Source of the DNA: Pseudomonas sp. MN1F
Lineage (GTDB): Bacteria; Pseudomonadota; Gammaproteobacteria; Pseudomonadales; Pseudomonadaceae
Direction: 5' to 3'
DNA length: 64,000 bases
NCBI RefSeq assembly: GCF_009391885.1
Contig: NZ_VZII01000008.1
Span: forward strand, 186,001 to 250,000
How positions within the stretch are numbered: position 1 is the first letter of the stretch; each line of letters starts with the position of its first letter. The notes under the pieces are model-generated. The model was not told the origin of the DNA. It worked only from the letters and a program-made list of their open reading frames with translations, and made no database searches. Shown piece after piece: positions 63,810-64,000 of this stretch. The position numbers were made by a program, and so were the translations under genes.

Positions 63810-64000
63810 TTACTGGGGCTGGTTCTGGCTAAGGAACTTGTCCACCTCTGCCTTGCCCTCCCCCGGTTCCCCCGCCACCTGCCACAGCCGCCGTTCGATG
63901 CCCTGTGCCAGCAGGTGCCCCACCGCCGCCTCGATCGCCGACAGCACGCACAGCTGCGCCGGTTCGTTGGTGGTGTAGCCAACCTCCGCTTCGAGCAACT
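63810..64000 (-). CDS. csgG: CsgG-like curli secretion channel, C-terminal end (5' part outside window)
   Basis: The last 62-63 residues of a gene that continues beyond the right edge. VGYTTNEPAQLCVLSAIEAAVGHLL followed by QGIERRLWQ closely resembles the C-terminus of E. coli CsgG (YTSNEPVMLCLMSAIETGV...DGIDRGLW). CsgG is the outer-membrane lipoprotein channel for curli subunits. It stands convergent to the curlin operon, with alkB between, which supports a complete curli-type system with other csg genes probably to the right. The frame has no start in the window other than a TTG near the edge, so it is taken as partial. Confidence 0.85.
   Translation of the reverse strand, partial: LLEAEVGYTTNEPAQLCVLSAIEAAVGHLLAQGIERRLWQVAGEPGEGKAEVDKFLSQNQPQ

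Overview
The window looks like chromosomal DNA of a Pseudomonas of the P. putida group. The evidence is the high GC content, dense gene packing, REP-like palindromes at gene ends, and typical pseudomonad loci: an nfrBA operon, a quinohemoprotein amine dehydrogenase cluster, RstAB next to an RND pump, and a curli-type locus. No insertion sequence, integrase, tRNA, rRNA or CRISPR array was seen. The species assignment is an inference from gene content.

Positions 1-14941 hold an exopolysaccharide locus. It has a hexapeptide acyltransferase (cut by the window edge), a GMC flavin oxidoreductase with a tiny Tat-signal partner, a Wzy/WaaL-type membrane protein, a secreted clan GH-A hydrolase-like protein, GalE, and an export set related to EpsE/EpsL/EpsF/EpsG (outer-membrane export protein, beta-barrel, chain-length regulator, autokinase). 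A GT61 glycosyltransferase and a GNAT/FemAB-like acyltransferase complete it. Inside lies a 58-residue secreted peptide with a VPLPA/PEP-CTERM-like tail, unusual for Pseudomonas. Positions 15286-27556 are mixed: a large dermonecrotic-toxin/LRR protein that stops where a NEL ligase domain would be expected, a GGDEF-EAL protein, a GapN-like dehydrogenase, a VOC protein, an unknown Cys-containing protein, an iron alcohol dehydrogenase, ilvA and a PACE efflux protein. ilvA is preceded by a clear isoleucine attenuator: promoter, 20-residue leader peptide with five Ile codons, and competing hairpins.

Positions 27825-36194 form a compact operon wecB-nfrB-nfrA-ybcH-like-diguanylate cyclase. By analogy with the E. 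coli N4 glycan receptor, it should make a c-di-GMP-controlled ManNAc-type surface glycan, with its own precursor enzyme and its own cyclase in one unit. Next come RstB/RstA-like regulators divergent from an RND adaptor and pump, then mobA and an acyl-CoA synthetase.

Positions 45001-57080 carry the quinohemoprotein amine dehydrogenase system in three units: structural genes with radical SAM maturase (qhpA, qhpD, qhpC, qhpB), a divergent aldehyde dehydrogenase with a perfect sigma-54 promoter, and a sigma-54 activator followed by qhpF, qhpE and qhpG. Positions 57350-64000 hold a curli-like amyloid locus. A perfect sigma-54 promoter drives two large paralogous secreted proteins, a CsgB-like and a CsgA-like curlin protein. 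The 3' part of csgG comes in from the right on the opposite strand, with alkB between them.
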